DNA from: Gemmatimonadota bacterium
GTDB lineage: Bacteria; Gemmatimonadota; Gemmatimonadetes; Longimicrobiales; Gaopeijiaceae
Reading direction: 5' to 3'
NCBI GenBank assembly: GCA_007126575.1
Contig: SLBA01000067.1
Coordinates: forward strand, 1-37,149
Length of the DNA stretch: 37,149 nucleotides
Numbering within the stretch: position 1 is the stretch's first letter; every line of letters starts with the position of its first letter. A program made the position numbers and the translations under genes. The notes below the pieces were generated by a model that saw only the letters and a list, made by a program, of their open reading frames with translations, ran no database searches and was not told the DNA's origin. Below, in pieces: positions 15,623 to 24,272 of the stretch.

Positions 15623-18460
15623 ATGAAAGCTTCGCATGTGCGCGGTCCGAAGGCGCATTCCTCCTGGGCGCTCCCCGCCCTGTTGATGTTGGTGTGGTTC
15701 CTGGTTCTCCCCATGGTCGCAGAGGCCCAGCCGTCCGACGGGAACGGAGCGGTCACGGGTCGCGTCCTGGCTCCCGACCAGCGGCCTCTCACCGGTGCCG
15801 CCATCGAGGTCCTCGGTCTGGACCGGGTTCGGATGACGGGATCCAACGGCACGTTTTCGTTCCCGAACCTGGCTCCGGGTCACTACACCCTGAGGGTGTC
15901 GCTGCTCGGATACGCACCGGACGAGAACGAGATCGAGATCCAGGCCGGAGAGACCTCCTACGCCCTGATCACCCTTCGGACCCAAGCCGTCCAGCTGGAC
16001 GGGATCGACGTGTCGGCCGTCCTCGAAGGGCAGGCCCGCGCGCTCATGGACCAGCGCCTCTCCGACAACATCGTCTCGGTGGTGTCCTCGGACGGGATCG
16101 GCCGCTTCCCCGATCTGAACATGGCCGATGCCATGAACCGGCTTCCGGGGATCTCCCTGGTGCGGTTCCGGGGAGAAGGGGTGTCGTTGAACATCCGGGG
16201 TGCTCCGCCGGAGTTTTCGGCCGTGGCGATCAACGGGGTCAACCTTCCCACCGCCAATGACGGTCGAGCGACCAATCTGAACGCGTTTACCACCGACGTG
16301 GTCGGCTCGGTCGAGGTCGCCAAGGCGCTGACCCCGGCCATGGACGCCAGCTCCATCGGGGGCCGGGTGAACATCCGGACCCAGGGTGCCCTCACCGCCG
16401 GACAGCGCCGCATGCAGCTGACTCCGGCCGTGGGATACAGCGAGCTGGGCGAGGTGGGCAACTACAACGGCTCCTTCAGCTTCGGCGAGATCTTCGGTCA
16501 GGATCGCAACATCGGGCTGCTCCTCTCGGCCTCCCGGTCCCGCATCGGGCGGGAGCTGGACAATGTCGAGAACTCGTGGGGCTGGAATGACGAGGTCCAG
16601 GACTTCCGGCCCACGGAGTCCCTCACCAAAGCCTATGACATCGTGCGCACCCGGGCATCATACTCCGCCCGGCTGGACTGGCTCCCGAGCGAGCGCTCCA
16701 GCTTCTTTCTGAGCGGGACCCACTCCTTTCTCGACAACCGGGAGGAGCGGCACAACGTGCGCTTCCGCCTGGGTGACCGGGGGACGTACGGGGCCGGATC
16801 CAACTCCGTTTCGGGGACGGCCCACAACTTCGGGGCCCGCTGGAACTACCACGACCGACGCACGCAGACCAATACGCAGATGTTCTCCGGTGGCGGCACC
16901 TACCAGACCAGCCTCGGGCACCTGGACTTCACGGGCGCCTTCTCCCGCGCGCGCTCCGAGATCCCCCAGGGACGGATGTATGTGGAGTACCGGACGCCCT
17001 CGACCTTCGGGATGAGTGTCCAGTACGACTACTCGGACCCGGACTTCCCGGTGTTCACCCCCCTGGATCCGGTCACCGGCCAGCCCAACGGGAGCCTCTC
17101 GCTCGCACAGAACCCGGCCGACTTCAACTTCTACGAGTTCAACAGCCGGCAGAACCTGGTCCGCGACGACCAGATCACCCTGGCGGCCAACTTCACCGTG
17201 CCCACCACGCTGGCGGAGTTGCCGACCTCCTTTCAGTTCGGGGTCAAGGCCGACCTGAGCGAGCGGGATCGGGAGTACCGATTCTTCCGGACGCGCAACG
17301 AGCCCGGGGCGGTGCCCCTGGCCGCCATGCTCGGGGATCGACCCAACAACAACTTCCGCCGCTATGATTTCGGAAACCGCTTCCAGAACAACCTGGTGCG
17401 GGCCGCAGAGACCTCTGTCCAGAACATGGACCTGGTGCCCGGTTCCAGCTTCCCCAACGACTACGTCCTGACGGAAGGCATCTACGCGGCGTACGCGATG
17501 CAGACCACCGACATCGGCCGGCTGCGGCTTCTCGGGGGCGTCCGGATGGAGCACGCGCGTGCCGGTGGTGAAGGATACGTGACCAGGGATGGTTGGCAGA
17601 GCTGGGAGGAGGGCACGACCTCTCGCGTCGACACCTATGTCTTCCCGAGCCTCCACGCGACCTTCCGAGCCACCCCGGAGTTCGTGCTGCGTGCTGCAGC
17701 GACCAGCGGGATCATCCGGCCCCGTATGTCACACATGCGGCCCAGCGGATCGATCAACGAGGAAGCGAGCATCCCCACCTTCTCGGGATCCAACCCCGAC
17801 ATCCGCCCCACCCGGTCCAATGGGCTGGACCTGATGGCCGAGTACTACCTGCCTCTGGGGATCCTCTCGGGTGGTCTGTTCTACAAGTCGCTGCAGGACG
17901 TGGTCTTCACCGTCACCCGCGACGGTACCGCCGAAGACGAGTTCCTGGGACAGAGCCTCGAGGGCTACCGGATCAGCCGGGCCGAGAATAGCCCCAGTGG
18001 ACGGATCGCCGGCTTCGAGGTGAGCCTGGACCGCCCGCTGGACTTCCTTCCGGGCTGGCTTCGCTACACCGGGATCATGACGAACTACACGCAGACCCGG
18101 TCGTCGGCCACCCACCCGCAGACTGGAGAGCGGCTCACCCTGGCCAGCCAGGCGAAGCACTCCACCAACGTCTCCAGCTACTTCGACCGGGGGCCGCTCA
18201 ACGTGCGGCTCAGCATGAACTACCAGAGCGACTACCTGAATTCTCTCAACAATGACCCACGTCTGCACCTGTACATCTCCGGGCGGGAAATCGTGGACCT
18301 CACTGCCAGCTACGATGTGCGGCCGGGGATGGGGCTCTTCGTGGAAGCCACGAACCTGACCGACAGCGTGCAGCGTCGGTACCGCGGGGTCGAGAGTCGA
18401 GTCGACGAACTGGAGCAGTTCGGCCGGGCGCTCACCCTGGGCCTTCGGTTGACCCGCTGA
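15623..18460 (+). CDS. TonB-dependent outer membrane receptor
   Basis: A 945-residue receptor. I place the start at ATG 15623, which has GAGGG at 15614-15618 and begins a clean signal peptide (MKASHVRG, hydrophobic core about 18-34, cleavage after AEA). The ATG at 15590 in the same frame has no ribosome site. The mature N-terminus carries a carboxypeptidase-regulatory-like beta-sandwich (about 40-115, GAVTGRVLAPDQRPLTGAAIEV). Next comes the plug domain (about 120-245) with NMADAMNRLPGISLVR, SLNIRGAPPEFSAVAING and ASSIGGRVNIRT, a pattern like the TIGR01782 TonB receptors of Xanthomonas and Caulobacter. The remainder is a long beta-barrel ending in alternating strands (ALTLGLRLTR). No TonB box can be fixed with confidence. 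It is followed by a strong hairpin and a phosphatase gene. Ligand unknown; context hints at phosphorylated or organic substrates. Confidence 0.92.
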   Translation: MKASHVRGPKAHSSWALPALLMLVWFLVLPMVAEAQPSDGNGAVTGRVLAPDQRPLTGAAIEVLGLDRVRMTGSNGTFSFPNLAPGHYTLRVSLLGYAPDENEIEIQAGETSYALITLRTQAVQLDGIDVSAVLEGQARALMDQRLSDNIVSVVSSDGIGRFPDLNMADAMNRLPGISLVRFRGEGVSLNIRGAPPEFSAVAINGVNLPTANDGRATNLNAFTTDVVGSVEVAKALTPAMDASSIGGRVNIRTQGALTAGQRRMQLTPAVGYSELGEVGNYNGSFSFGEIFGQDRNIGLLLSASRSRIGRELDNVENSWGWNDEVQDFRPTESLTKAYDIVRTRASYSARLDWLPSERSSFFLSGTHSFLDNREERHNVRFRLGDRGTYGAGSNSVSGTAHNFGARWNYHDRRTQTNTQMFSGGGTYQTSLGHLDFTGAFSRARSEIPQGRMYVEYRTPSTFGMSVQYDYSDPDFPVFTPLDPVTGQPNGSLSLAQNPADFNFYEFNSRQNLVRDDQITLAANFTVPTTLAELPTSFQFGVKADLSERDREYRFFRTRNEPGAVPLAAMLGDRPNNNFRRYDFGNRFQNNLVRAAETSVQNMDLVPGSSFPNDYVLTEGIYAAYAMQTTDIGRLRLLGGVRMEHARAGGEGYVTRDGWQSWEEGTTSRVDTYVFPSLHATFRATPEFVLRAAATSGIIRPRMSHMRPSGSINEEASIPTFSGSNPDIRPTRSNGLDLMAEYYLPLGILSGGLFYKSLQDVVFTVTRDGTAEDEFLGQSLEGYRISRAENSPSGRIAGFEVSLDRPLDFLPGWLRYTGIMTNYTQTRSSATHPQTGERLTLASQAKHSTNVSSYFDRGPLNVRLSMNYQSDYLNSLNNDPRLHLYISGREIVDLTASYDVRPGMGLFVEATNLTDSVQRRYRGVESRVDELEQFGRALTLGLRLTR

Positions 18461-18470
18461 TCATACTCGG

Positions 18471-18500
18471 ACGGCCGGGCTCCACCCGGAGCCCGGCCGT
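18471..18500 (+). terminator. Strong hairpin after the TonB receptor gene
   Basis: A perfect 13-bp stem, ACGGCCGGGCTCC (18471-18483) with GGAGCCCGGCCGT (18488-18500), closes a 4-nt ACCC loop ten bases after the stop. There is no T-run behind it, as is common in GC-rich genomes. It probably ends or attenuates the receptor transcript before the phosphatase gene. Confidence 0.65.
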
Positions 18501-18599
18501 CGGGGATGTAGCAGGACCTACACCGTACCGTTACCGGGCCGTGATCATGGACAGGTTACCCTTTCGGCATCCCGGCTTCTTCCCCCTCAGACAACTTGC

Positions 18600-20276
18600 A
18601 TGATGATGCCCTCCCCCAGTGCTGTGCCTGCTCTCCTTCTGCTTTTGATCCTCGCCTTCCCGCTTTCGGGAATCGCCCAGGATCGAGCGGTCGACGAGAC
18701 CCCCGACCTGGTCGTCGGAATCATCGTGGACCAGATGCGTCCCGACTATCTGTTCCGATACTGGGACCATCTGGGCGAAGGCGGACTCAAGCGCCTGGCC
18801 ACCGAAGGCTACCTCTTCCGGAACGGGTACTTCCGGCAGGGCCAGACCTCGACGGGTCCGGGGCACGCGGCGCAGTGGACCGGCGCCACCCCGGCCATCC
18901 ACGGACTGGTGGGGAACAGCTGGTACGTCCGGGAACTGGATCGGTCGATCAACGTCATCGAAGCGGTGGGATCCGGCTTCCGCGGGGTGGGCTCGCAGCC
19001 GGACTACGACGGCGAAAAGGGTCCGGTGAACATGCTCACCACCACGGTGGGCGATGAGCTCTACCTTCACACGGGTCATCGCTCCCGTACGGTGGGAATC
19101 TCCCGGAAGGACCGGGGCGCCATCCTCCCGGCCGGCCACACGGGTGAGGCCTACTGGTTCGAGGGATCCACCGGGAACTTCATCACCTCCACCTTCTATC
19201 GTGACGAGCTGCCGGAGTGGCTGCAGACCTTCAACGCCCGGAACCTTCCCCAGGAGTATCTGACTGCGATGTGGGAGCCGTTGCACCCCATCGAAAGCTA
19301 CGTCGAGAGCCGCGAAGATAACAATCCCTACGAGGGTCAGACCGGAGGCTCCACCGCCTTCCCCTTCGACCTCCCGGGTATGATGGCGGACGGCGCCTCT
19401 CCCAGCCTGATCAACACCACTCCGTTCGGTGACCAGCTCCTGCTCGAGCTGGCCAGGGCCGCCATCGAGGGCGAGGGACTGGGCCGAGGACCGGTACCGG
19501 ACATCCTCTCGGTGGCCCTCTCGGCCACCGATGCGATCGGTCACCGCTTCGGTCCGGGGTCCAAGCAGATGCAGGACCATATCATCCGCCTCGACCGGTA
19601 CCTGGCCGACTTCTTCTCGTACCTCGACACGGAATTCGGGATCGAGAATGTGCTGATCTTCCTCACCGCGGACCACGGGGGCGCGTACATCCCCCACTAC
19701 CTGCGGGACCTGGGAATCGCAACCGGCAATCCCGACAACGAGACTCATGTCAACAACCGCATGCTCTCGGCGATAGGGGAGTTCCTGGAGGGACGGTACG
19801 GCCGGGACCTCCTTCTGGCCTCTTCCAACCAGAATCTCTTCCTGGACCATGCGGCCATGGACGAGTTGGGGCTGGACCCCGAGCAGGTGCGCATCGAGCT
19901 GAAGCGCTTCGTCCTGGGTCTGGACGCCGTGGCGGGAGCCCTCACCGCCGAGAACCTGACCCGGACCGAGTACACGCTCGGACCGCGGGCGGCCATGCAG
20001 CACTCCTGGCACCAGAGGCGGTCCGGGGACGTGGTGGTCTGGCTGGAGCCTCAGACGCGGTCCAACACCGGCACCGGGGGAACGGGCCATGGAACGCCGT
20101 GGGTGTACGACCGCCATGTGCCGATCATCTTCATGGGCCATGGGATCCCCGCCGGCCAGTCGATGGAGCCGGTCTACGTGTCGGACATCGCTCCCACCGT
20201 GGCCACCTTCCTCAACTCCCCCTTCCCGAGCGGAAACATCGGCCAGCCGCTCAACGACTTTCTGCGGGCCCGCTGA
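18600..20276 (+). CDS. PafA-like alkaline phosphatase / phosphodiesterase
   Basis: A 558-residue exported member of the alkaline phosphatase superfamily. The signal peptide covers about residues 1-26 (ending SGIAQ); three ATG codons in a row (18600, 18603, 18606) make the exact start uncertain and no good ribosome site is seen. It matches the PafA (phosphate-irrepressible phosphatase) active site residue for residue: Asp44; nucleophile Thr85 in STGPGHA; Asn106 in GLVGNSWY; Lys170 and Arg172 in RKDRGAILPAGH; Asp311 and His315 in ATDAIGHRFG; Asp358-His359 in TADHGG; His497 in GTGHGTPW. The spacing to Elizabethkingia PafA (D38, T79, N100, K162, R164, D305, H309, D352, H353, H486) is nearly constant. 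The Lys/Arg pair marks a phosphate monoesterase rather than a diesterase. It would release phosphate from organic compounds in the periplasm, next to a TonB receptor and a barrel protein. Confidence 0.93.
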   Translation: MMMPSPSAVPALLLLLILAFPLSGIAQDRAVDETPDLVVGIIVDQMRPDYLFRYWDHLGEGGLKRLATEGYLFRNGYFRQGQTSTGPGHAAQWTGATPAIHGLVGNSWYVRELDRSINVIEAVGSGFRGVGSQPDYDGEKGPVNMLTTTVGDELYLHTGHRSRTVGISRKDRGAILPAGHTGEAYWFEGSTGNFITSTFYRDELPEWLQTFNARNLPQEYLTAMWEPLHPIESYVESREDNNPYEGQTGGSTAFPFDLPGMMADGASPSLINTTPFGDQLLLELARAAIEGEGLGRGPVPDILSVALSATDAIGHRFGPGSKQMQDHIIRLDRYLADFFSYLDTEFGIENVLIFLTADHGGAYIPHYLRDLGIATGNPDNETHVNNRMLSAIGEFLEGRYGRDLLLASSNQNLFLDHAAMDELGLDPEQVRIELKRFVLGLDAVAGALTAENLTRTEYTLGPRAAMQHSWHQRRSGDVVVWLEPQTRSNTGTGGTGHGTPWVYDRHVPIIFMGHGIPAGQSMEPVYVSDIAPTVATFLNSPFPSGNIGQPLNDFLRAR

Positions 20277-20352
20277 GGATCCACACCCGTTAATCATCCA
20301 GTAATCCCCCCTTGCCATTCTTCTTCCGGATCCGAAGCTCAGGGCTCGGATC

Positions 20353-20372
20353 GGGGCGGCGGTCGCCGCCCC
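20353..20372 (+). terminator. Hairpin after the phosphatase gene
   Basis: GGGGCGGCG (20353-20361) pairs with CGCCGCCCC (20364-20372), giving up to nine base pairs, with the tip opening to a small loop. It sits 77 bp after the phosphatase stop and about 50 bp before the next start, so it may be a terminator or part of the 5' leader of the barrel gene. No T-run follows. Confidence 0.4.
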
Positions 20373-20423
20373 AGGGGGCCGATCGAGTTCGGCTCGTCAC
20401 CCTACGGAAAAATGGAGTTCACA

Positions 20424-21254
20424 ATGAACGGCATTCGTTCGGGCCTGATCGCGGCGCTCCTCGGCGTCGTTCTGATGGGGGCCCAGCCCCTCGCGGCACA
20501 GAGCTATCTTCTGCCCGGCACCCCGCAGAAGGGAGTCTGGCTCGAGATCAGTCATCCAGATGTCGAGGTCTTCGAGGTCAGTGCACCCTCCACCGCCTGG
20601 TACGCCTCGGGCCGATATCCCCTGGCCCCCCGCTTCTGGGGTGTGGCCGAACTCCCCTTCGCGTATGGAAAGCTCAATCGGCCGGCAGGTGTCGAGTCGG
20701 ATGGGAGCACGGTGCTGGGAAATCCCTACCTGGGGATCGAGTACGCACTGACGGACCGCATCCAGCTCGAGGCGGGAGGAAGGTTGCCTCTGACCACGGC
20801 CGACGAGCAGAGCTTCGGCGATGTGGTCGGATTCCTCGCCGACCCCCTGAGGGGAGAGGCCTTCATGCAGGATGTGGTGCCGATCTCGGGCGGCGTGGTC
20901 TTCCACCATGGCCTCGCGGGCGGGGTTGACCTTCGGGCCCGGGGTGGCCTCACCTCGCTGTTCTGGAGGGGGGATGACGACCTGGGCGAGACGATGACGG
21001 CGCTCGACTACGGGGTGATGGCACTCGTGCCCCGGGGCGCGGCACGGTTCGGCGGGGGTGTGACCGGACGCTGGGATGTCTCGGCCGACGAGGACGGCTT
21101 CGCCGAGAACAGCCTCCACCAGCTCGGACTGAACGCGGACTACGCCTTCGGACGCATGCGCCCGGGGATCACCCTTCGGGTTCCGCTGGACAGTGATTAC
21201 CGGGACATGGTGAAGTCCTCGGTGGGTATCTCCCTTCAGGTCACCCTCCCGTAA
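20424..21254 (+). CDS. Outer membrane beta-barrel protein, transporter-like
   Basis: A 276-residue protein. Start ATG at 20424 is preferred to the in-frame ATG at 20412 because GGAG (20414-20417) sits six bases before it. The signal peptide covers residues 1-26 (MNGIRSGLIAALLG, cleavage after LAA). The mature protein is a run of amphipathic strands with aromatic girdle residues (WGVAELPFAYG, NPYLGIEYALTDRIQLEAGGRLPL, YAFGRMRPGITLRVPL) ending SVGISLQVTLP, typical of a 10-14-stranded barrel. The layout is reminiscent of the MetA-pathway/phenol-degradation barrel family (PF13557), but I cannot confirm this. It is downstream of the PafA-like phosphatase in the same direction and is followed by a strong hairpin. 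Probable porin or channel; function unproven. Confidence 0.72.
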   Translation: MNGIRSGLIAALLGVVLMGAQPLAAQSYLLPGTPQKGVWLEISHPDVEVFEVSAPSTAWYASGRYPLAPRFWGVAELPFAYGKLNRPAGVESDGSTVLGNPYLGIEYALTDRIQLEAGGRLPLTTADEQSFGDVVGFLADPLRGEAFMQDVVPISGGVVFHHGLAGGVDLRARGGLTSLFWRGDDDLGETMTALDYGVMALVPRGAARFGGGVTGRWDVSADEDGFAENSLHQLGLNADYAFGRMRPGITLRVPLDSDYRDMVKSSVGISLQVTLP

Positions 21255-21282
21255 CCGGGTGGGTGTGTCCAAACGAGAAGAA

Positions 21283-21312
21283 CCCGGGACGGGTAGCCTC
21301 GCCCGTCCCGGG
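21283..21312. terminator. Hairpin between convergent barrel and PRC-barrel genes
   Basis: CCCGGGACGGG (21283-21293) pairs perfectly with CCCGTCCCGGG (21302-21312) across an 8-nt loop. It starts 28 bases after the barrel gene stop and 72 bases beyond the stop of the opposing PRC-barrel gene, so it may serve both strands. No T-run on either side. Confidence 0.6.
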
Positions 21313-21383
21313 CTCGTCCTTCGCTCAGCTTCGCTGTACCCCCGGACCGGTGGCTACCCGATGCACAGGGGCGTCATGCAGAC

Positions 21384-21812
21384 TCAGCGGCGCATTCCAC
21401 CGGTATCCTGCTTCCCCTCGTGCTTCCAGTAAGGGGTGGTGCCGTAGTGATCGTGAATCCCCTGACCCCAGCTCGAGTCAGAGAAGTCCGGCCACTGGTC
21501 CTTGTCGAATCCGGGTGCGTCCTCGAGCACCTTCTTGTCGATGTCGAGGAGGAAATGCTCCTTGTCCTGGACCAGCGTCAGGGCCTTCCAGGGAACGGCG
21601 AAGAGCTTGTCGCCCATTCCGAGGAAACCGCCGAACGAGATCACCGCGTACGCGATGGACCCGTCGTTGACGTCGAGCATGATCTCCTGGACCTTGCCCA
21701 GGTCATCCCCTGCCAGGTTCTGGACACTGTCGCCGGTCATGGTGCCGGCGGAAACGATCCTGCGGGTGCTGCTGTCTGTGCTGCCTGTGGTTCTGTGTGC
21801 TTGCGTTGCCAT
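21384..21812 (-). CDS. PRC-barrel domain protein
   Basis: A 142-residue protein with a single PRC-barrel domain at about 20-100: IVSAGTMTGDSVQNLAGDDLGKVQEIMLD, then GSIAYAVISFGGFLGMGDKLFAVPW, the standard family pattern (quotation split at the domain gap). An N-terminal Ser/Thr-rich tail and a C-terminal Trp/His/Asp-rich tail flank it. The start is supported by GGGAGGA nine bases upstream. PRC-barrel proteins bind partners in photosynthetic reaction centres, RNA processing (RimM) and stress responses; stand-alone copies like this one resemble the general stress type found near membrane genes. No signal peptide, so cytoplasmic. It stands alone between a convergent barrel gene and the phosphodiesterase gene. 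Confidence 0.9.
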   Translation of the reverse strand: MATQAHRTTGSTDSSTRRIVSAGTMTGDSVQNLAGDDLGKVQEIMLDVNDGSIAYAVISFGGFLGMGDKLFAVPWKALTLVQDKEHFLLDIDKKVLEDAPGFDKDQWPDFSDSSWGQGIHDHYGTTPYWKHEGKQDTGGMRR

Positions 21813-21913
21813 CTTGGACTGTCCTCCCGTTCGGGTACATGAGTAGTCTCCAAATCTCGGTCAGGTGCCACCGGTCGGACATCGCTAGATGGGGTGAAAA
21901 GAGGATGAGATCC

Positions 21914-21950
21914 CGAAGGGGGACATCTCGAAGACGAGGTAGTCCCTTCG
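21914..21950 (-). terminator. Hairpin after the glycerophosphodiesterase gene
   Basis: CGAAGGG (21914-21920) pairs with CCCTTCG (21944-21950), and inside it CTCG (21927-21930) pairs with CGAG (21935-21938) around an AAGA loop. It lies just beyond the minus-strand stop at 21970, in the 157-bp gap before the PRC-barrel gene start, and could end the phosphodiesterase transcript. The gap otherwise holds no ORF I can support. Confidence 0.4.
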
Positions 21951-21969
21951 GTGGAGGAGCGGCAGCCGG

Positions 21970-23079
21970 TTACTCGTGGAGAGGAGGCTGCAGGCTGACC
22001 GCGAGCGGCACGTCGTCGGCGTAGAGGGCCGCGACGCCCAGCGACGCCCCGAAGTGCCACTCCTGCGCGCTGGACACGTCACCGGCAAGGACCCGGAACC
22101 CCATCGCCTTCGAAGCCTGCACCAGCTCGGCAGCCGCACCGGGCATGGCCTGCTCCATCTGGCCGAGGAGCCGGAGGTCGTAGCTCACGAACTGCGATCC
22201 GGTGGCGAAGGCCGTGGCGATCGCCTGATCCACGGACGCGTATCCGGGCAGGCGGTACACCGGCCCGACCTCGGCCCACTGGAGGCCATAGTCGGGATCC
22301 TTGTCGACGAGCGTCACCGGAAGGCCGAGGGCGGCCTCGACCTCTTCGGCGGTCAGGAACTGGAGGACGATGAGGGTCAGCTGCCTGGGAATCTCCGGAG
22401 CCAGATCCCGGGCCTGGCCAAGGAGGACGGGAGACATCGAGTTGAAGTAGATGAGCTCCGTCGCCCCCATCCTCCGGATGATCCGGACCACGTTGGAGAC
22501 GAACCTCGCATCCCTCTCGGCGATGTCCTCGGGATCGCAGTGGGGGGAGGTCGGCTTCAGGTCGACGGTCAGCAGGCCAGAGAGTCGGTCCGGGTTGTTG
22601 CGGTTGAAGCGAGCGGCTGTCTGCAGTATGGCCTGGAAGCTGTCGATGTGCGGTGCCCGTTCTGCCAGCTCCCGGCGGGTGAGGGAACCGATGCAGGTGA
22701 AGTCTTCGAGGAAATCGTCGTGCCAGCCCACGATCTCACCATCGGCCGTCATCTGCAGGTCCACCTCCACCACCGGCGCGCCAGTCTCGAATCCCTGTCG
22801 GACAGCGGGGACCGTATTCTCGATGGGGCGGCTCGGATCCTCTCCGAGATTGGGCCCCATCCCCCTGTGAGCGATGGCGACCGGTCCCGCATCCAGCGCC
22901 ATGAAGCGGTCGATGGTGCTCGGGAAGCCCGATCCTGGCCCCCCCGGATGGAGCGCCGAGGCGCCCGCGAGCCCAGATGGTGGGGCGGTGGGAGAGTGCT
23001 GGTCGCCACAGGCCGTCGGAAGGAAGAGGAAGGCCAGGAGCAACGCGAGTCGTGACGGGAGTCGGGTGGGATGAGACAT
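21970..23079 (-). CDS. Exported glycerophosphodiester phosphodiesterase
   Basis: A 369-residue GDPD-family enzyme that would split glycerophosphodiesters into glycerol-3-phosphate and an alcohol. The start has AAGGAGGG a few bases upstream. The signal peptide ends LPTACGD: Cys24 may be lipidated, although Pro at -3 makes the lipobox weak. Catalytic pattern: AHRG with a following ENT (the His-Arg and Glu of the metal and phosphate site, about 70-90), EVDLQMTADGEIVGWHDD (Glu, Asp and second His), and VDLK near 170. TIM-barrel strands follow to the end. A Ser/Pro/Gly-rich linker (about 27-50) separates the signal from the domain, as in surface lipoproteins. Along with the PafA-like phosphatase 2 kb away it could supply phosphate from lipids. 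Confidence 0.9.
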   Translation of the reverse strand: MSHPTRLPSRLALLLAFLFLPTACGDQHSPTAPPSGLAGASALHPGGPGSGFPSTIDRFMALDAGPVAIAHRGMGPNLGEDPSRPIENTVPAVRQGFETGAPVVEVDLQMTADGEIVGWHDDFLEDFTCIGSLTRRELAERAPHIDSFQAILQTAARFNRNNPDRLSGLLTVDLKPTSPHCDPEDIAERDARFVSNVVRIIRRMGATELIYFNSMSPVLLGQARDLAPEIPRQLTLIVLQFLTAEEVEAALGLPVTLVDKDPDYGLQWAEVGPVYRLPGYASVDQAIATAFATGSQFVSYDLRLLGQMEQAMPGAAAELVQASKAMGFRVLAGDVSSAQEWHFGASLGVAALYADDVPLAVSLQPPLHE

Positions 23080-23221
23080 CGAACCCTCCTTGTCTGAGGA
23101 GCCGGTCCGCCCGCGGGGTGCGGGTCACCGGTGTCCCTCCAAGGTGGGGCTCGACATCGCGTCGCCCTGTACGCGCCGAGACGTAGGAAGTGCGTTGAAA
23201 CCGCGTAGGCGCGGCCGACGC

Positions 23222-24211
23222 TCAGGCGTCCGGCAACCCCTCCACCAGCTCTACCATGCGACGCAGGTGGTCCGGGGTCGGAAGGCGCCCGCGCCCGCCG
23301 CCCAGATTGTCGACCATGTGTGCCGGGTTCCCGGTCCCGGGCGCCGCGACGGTGACCGCCGGCTGTGCAACGACGAACTTGAGCATGAACTGGGCCCAGG
23401 TCGAGGCATCGAACTCGGCGGCCCACTCGGGCACCGGGCGGTCTCCGATTCGATCCCACATCCGGCTCCGCCCGAAGGGCAGGTAGACCATGACGGCGAT
23501 CCCCTCATCCTGCGCCAGGGGGAAGATCTCTTCCTCGGCCACCCGGTTGTCGATGGCGTAGTCGATCCCGATGAAGTCGATCGGGTAGTCGCGCATGACC
23601 TGTGCCAGCTCCGGATACCGGCCCTGGCTGGTGGTGGTCATGCCGATGTACCGGATCCGGCCTTCCTCCTTGTACTCCTGAAGGATGCCGAGCTGGGTCG
23701 GTGGATCGCCCAAGTTGTGGACCTGGTTCAGGTCGATCACATCGAGCCGGAGCCTCGAAAAGGACCGCTCGATCTGCTCGCGCACGGCGTCCGGATCCGC
23801 GGAGCCCCCGCCCGCGACGTTGACCTTGGTGGCCCAGAAGATGTCGTCGGCGAAGCCGTCTTCGTCCGCCCACTGCCCGGCATACTCCTCGGATCCGCCG
23901 CCGCCGTAGCCGGCCGCGCTATCGAAAAGCCGGCCCACCCCCTCGGCTCCGTCGGCCAGCGCATGCATGACCGCCCGATGGTCGGTGAGCTCCTCGGGGG
24001 TGGAGTTGGTCGAGATCCACCGGCCGCCGAGGCCTATGACCGGAATCTGCTCTCCGCTGGAGGGAATCGCCTTGAGGAGCATCGCGCCATTTCCGGCGAC
24101 TGCGTTGATCGCCGCCTCGACCGCAGCATCCCCATCCGCACGACAGGCGCCAAGACCGATTGCCGCACCGGCACCTGCGGTGAGTCGGAGCCACTCTCTT
24201 CTGGAAAGCAT
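23222..24211 (-). CDS. Tat-exported aldo/keto reductase
   Basis: A 329-residue aldo/keto reductase. The N-terminus SRREWLRL (Arg4-Arg5) is a twin-arginine signal, followed by GAAIGLGAC: LGAC with Cys23 fits a lipobox. The AKR tetrad is complete: Asp97 in LFDSA, Tyr102 in GYGGG, Lys129 in ATKV and His165 in NQVHN. Later strands include RIRYIGMTTT and GIDYAIDNR, usual for the barrel. AGGAGG lies seven bases before the ATG. The Tat route fits an enzyme that binds NADP before export, or an anchored periplasmic reductase. A hairpin-forming stretch around 23217-23230 covers the stop codon. Substrate unknown. The nearest neighbours are single genes in the same direction with gaps of 84-142 bp, so it may be monocistronic. 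Confidence 0.9.
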   Translation of the reverse strand: MLSRREWLRLTAGAGAAIGLGACRADGDAAVEAAINAVAGNGAMLLKAIPSSGEQIPVIGLGGRWISTNSTPEELTDHRAVMHALADGAEGVGRLFDSAAGYGGGGSEEYAGQWADEDGFADDIFWATKVNVAGGGSADPDAVREQIERSFSRLRLDVIDLNQVHNLGDPPTQLGILQEYKEEGRIRYIGMTTTSQGRYPELAQVMRDYPIDFIGIDYAIDNRVAEEEIFPLAQDEGIAVMVYLPFGRSRMWDRIGDRPVPEWAAEFDASTWAQFMLKFVVAQPAVTVAAPGTGNPAHMVDNLGGGRGRLPTPDHLRRMVELVEGLPDA

Positions 24212-24272
24212 CGGGAAACCTCCTGCGTTGGCGAATCTGTCGGGGTGAAGACTGTCACCATAGGCTTCGCGG

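Noticed and set aside
18531-20318. A 595-codon minus-strand open frame
   Set aside because: It is antisense to the PafA-like gene, whose active-site residues are all in place on the other strand.
23217-23230. Hairpin GACGC/GCGTC over the aldo/keto reductase stop codon
   Set aside because: Only five base pairs and overlapping the coding end; too weak to list as a terminator.
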